Shown here: piece after piece, positions 62,206 to 64,000 of the stretch
Layout of the letters: every line of letters starts with the position of its first letter
Position numbering within the stretch: position 1 is the stretch's first letter
NCBI RefSeq assembly: GCF_000801105.2
Contig: NC_079515.1
Coordinates: forward strand, 36,603,407-36,667,406
Direction: 5' to 3'
Source of the DNA: Raphanus sativus
Taxonomy: Eukaryota; Streptophyta; Magnoliopsida; Brassicales; Brassicaceae
DNA: 64,000 bases
The notes under the pieces: model-generated
Database searches by the model: none
Seen by the model: only the letters and a program-made list of their open reading frames with translations
Told to the model about the DNA's origin: nothing
Translations under genes and position numbers: made by a program

Positions 62206-62484
62206 TAAGGGCATCATTAACCCATAGGTGCTTAGGAAGTTGCTTATTTGATTTTTTCATATTTTTTGTGTGATTAAAAAAAAAAGTTAAAAAGCCCACC
62301 AATCACAGGACACCACATGTCAGTGGGGTCCGTGAAATAGGGCAAACAACGTCAAACATCGATGCTTAAATAAACAATGAAACCAACGATTGTTTAAATT
62401 TTGTGGGCCCAAACGTGAATCTCACCGACTATTTAATTTTTTTAAGCACTTCTCCTTTAACAACATGCGTTAAAGATGGCCTAA
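62206..62484. mobile_element. Tourist-like (PIF/Harbinger) MITE, 273 bp
   Basis: Element 62209-62481 with ends GGGCATCATTAAC and GTTAAAGATGGCC, flanked by TAA at 62206-62208 and 62482-62484. Copy A has one TAA at 9452-9454. Non-coding. Confidence 0.88.
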
Positions 62485-62930
62485 TAGCTCGCAAAAGGAA
62501 AGAGAGAAACCAGAAGACACTAAAAAGGAAAGTCACCACTAGGTAAAGCTGGTTTAACCAGCAATTCAAATTAATATTCCATAAATCGATTGCACAATTA
62601 AAGATTTGGAAAGTTCTATTCCTAGGTTATATTTGACAAGCTTTTGGCTATAAATAGAGAGAGACATAAGTACATAACATTTTTTTCTGACATCAGTTTA
62701 ATTAAGGTGTGTCATCAAAACTTGGCGTTCGTTTGTGGTGGAAATACTCTCTAGGGTTCCTGTTAAGGATTTAATATGGTTTAGATGTGTCTGCAAAACT
62801 TGGGCGTTCGTTGTTCCAAGACGAGCACGAGCGATATTATAGATAGAACATGACTCAAGCCCCGACGAGGATTGTGTCGTTCTGTCGTTCGGATATTTCA
62901 ACTTTTCAAAACATGTTTTAAAAATAACAA
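62485..62930. other. Spacer before tandem array, copy B
   Basis: Contains the empty site of the 0.8 kb retroposon at 62653-62669. An open frame at 62698-62949 (minus) shows no domain. Confidence 0.5.
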
Positions 62931-64000
62931 AGCTATTTTTTTTTTTCAATTATAAATTTTTTAGCAAGATCATTCGAGGAACATCTAAGAAGGGTTTTGA
63001 ACATTTCATAACCTATTTCAATTTAAATAGTTTTTTATTAGAAAATGCTATTTTTTAAAGTTATCATTTTCCTAGAGAAATATTGTAAATTTGGGATTGT
63101 GATTCAAATTTTAGGATAACTAGAATTTTCGTTGATACATGAGTAGTATTCTTATAGAATTTTTGATCAATAAGCTGTAATTTTTTAATTAAACTTTTTC
63201 AAAATGCTATTTTTGGAAAGTTATATTTTTTTAGAGAAATATTGTAGATTTGAGATTGTGATTTATAAATTAGGACAACTAGATATTTTTTGATAAATGA
63301 ATAGTATATTTTAGAATTTTTGATCTATAGGTTGTATTATAAATAAACTTTTTAAAATGCTATTTTTGGAAAGTTATTATTTTTATAGAGAAATATTGTA
63401 GATTTGGGATTGTGATTTATAAATTAGGATAATTAGAATATTGTTGACAAATGAGTAGTATTCTTTTAGAATTTTTGATCATTAAATAATTTTTTTAAAT
63501 GCTATTTTTGGAAAGTTATCATTTTTATAAATAAATATTATAGATTTAGGATTGTGATTTAAAAATTAGGATAACTATAAATTTTGTTGATAAATGAGTA
63601 GTATTCGTTTATAATTTTGATGAATAGGTTGTATTTTAAAAAAAAATATGCTAGGAAAATTATCATTTTCATAGAGAAATATTGTGAATTTGGGATTGTG
63701 ATTTAGAAATCAGGAGAACTAGAATTTTTGTTGATAAATGAGTAGTTTTTTTTTGAATATTTGATCAATAATTTTTATCTTTTAATTAAACTTTTTATAT
63801 ATGCTATTTTTGAATTTATCATTTTATATAGAAATATTGTAGATTTGGGATTATGATTTAGAAATTAGGATAACTAGATTTTATAGATGAATAGTACTCT
63901 TTTAAATTTTTTGATCAATAGTTTCTATTTTAAATAACATTTAAAATGTTATTTTTGAAATTTATCATTTTGTAGAGAAATATTGTAGATTTGGGATTGT
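62931..64000. repeat. AT-rich tandem array, about 150-bp unit, copy B
   Basis: Seven starts of the same unit as in copy A are seen near 63075, 63234, 63391, 63530, 63677, 63829 and 63977. The array continues past the window end. Units within one copy differ more than the matching units do between copies, so the array existed before the duplication. Confidence 0.85.

Larger units (their letters stand above)
52982..64000. repeat. Large duplicate segment, copy B
   Basis: Same orientation and content as 1-11593. It lacks the four insertions of copy A and instead has three MITEs. It runs off the window end inside the tandem array. Confidence 0.95.

Noticed and set aside
1..64000. CRISPR arrays, bacterial operons, viral genes, rRNA
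   Set aside because: No regularly spaced short repeats with unique spacers, no prokaryotic gene layout and no viral or rRNA sequence was recognised; this is plant nuclear DNA.

Overview
This is a plant nuclear window, almost certainly Brassicaceae and probably from the Brassica/Raphanus side. It has AT-rich intergenic DNA, short GT-AG introns, plant organelle-targeting leaders and a dense set of Brassicaceae-type mobile elements. The gene content matches, from memory of locus numbering, the Arabidopsis chromosome 3 interval At3g15720-At3g16010.

Two runs of exactly 100 N (11594-11693 and 29143-29242) split the window into three contigs. Contig 1 (1-11593) holds a LURP-one-related gene, a decayed phospholipase D alpha exon, a polygalacturonase gene and an AT-rich tandem array. 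Contig 2 (11694-29142) holds a sulfate/phosphate transporter of the SULTR3;4 type, MFP1, a P-type PPR gene and an ML-domain lipid-binding gene. Contig 3 (29243-64000) holds a broken TOPLESS-related 3' end, a broken desaturase, a second TOPLESS-related scrap, a small unknown gene, intact FAD5, PIFI and ROD1, then a second copy of everything seen in contig 1.

The main structural feature is that 1-11593 and 52982-64000 are near-identical copies in the same orientation. The two LURP-one-related proteins differ by one residue. The copies differ chiefly by mobile elements whose filled and empty sites can be read against each other. Copy A carries a LINE fragment, a SINE, a hAT element and a 0.8 kb retroposon. 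Copy B carries three PIF/Harbinger-type MITEs. Whether this is a recent segmental duplication or an extra haplotype placed by scaffolding cannot be decided here. Contig 2 also runs in the opposite sense to contig 3 relative to Arabidopsis order, so either a real inversion or a flipped contig lies at the gaps.

Functionally the intact genes are mostly plastid or lipid related: FAD5 (plastid 16:0 desaturation), PIFI (chlororespiration), MFP1 (thylakoid coiled coil), ROD1 (ER phosphocholine exchange for seed oil). The others are anion transport, cell wall pectin cleavage, organelle RNA handling and a defence-type LOR protein. I found no evidence of a previously undescribed biological system. The most unusual objects are nested opposed Helitrons in a SULTR intron, a 1.5 kb multi-palindrome foldback region, and paired duplicate loci with complementary transposon histories. 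Family calls rest on recalled motifs; no searches were run.
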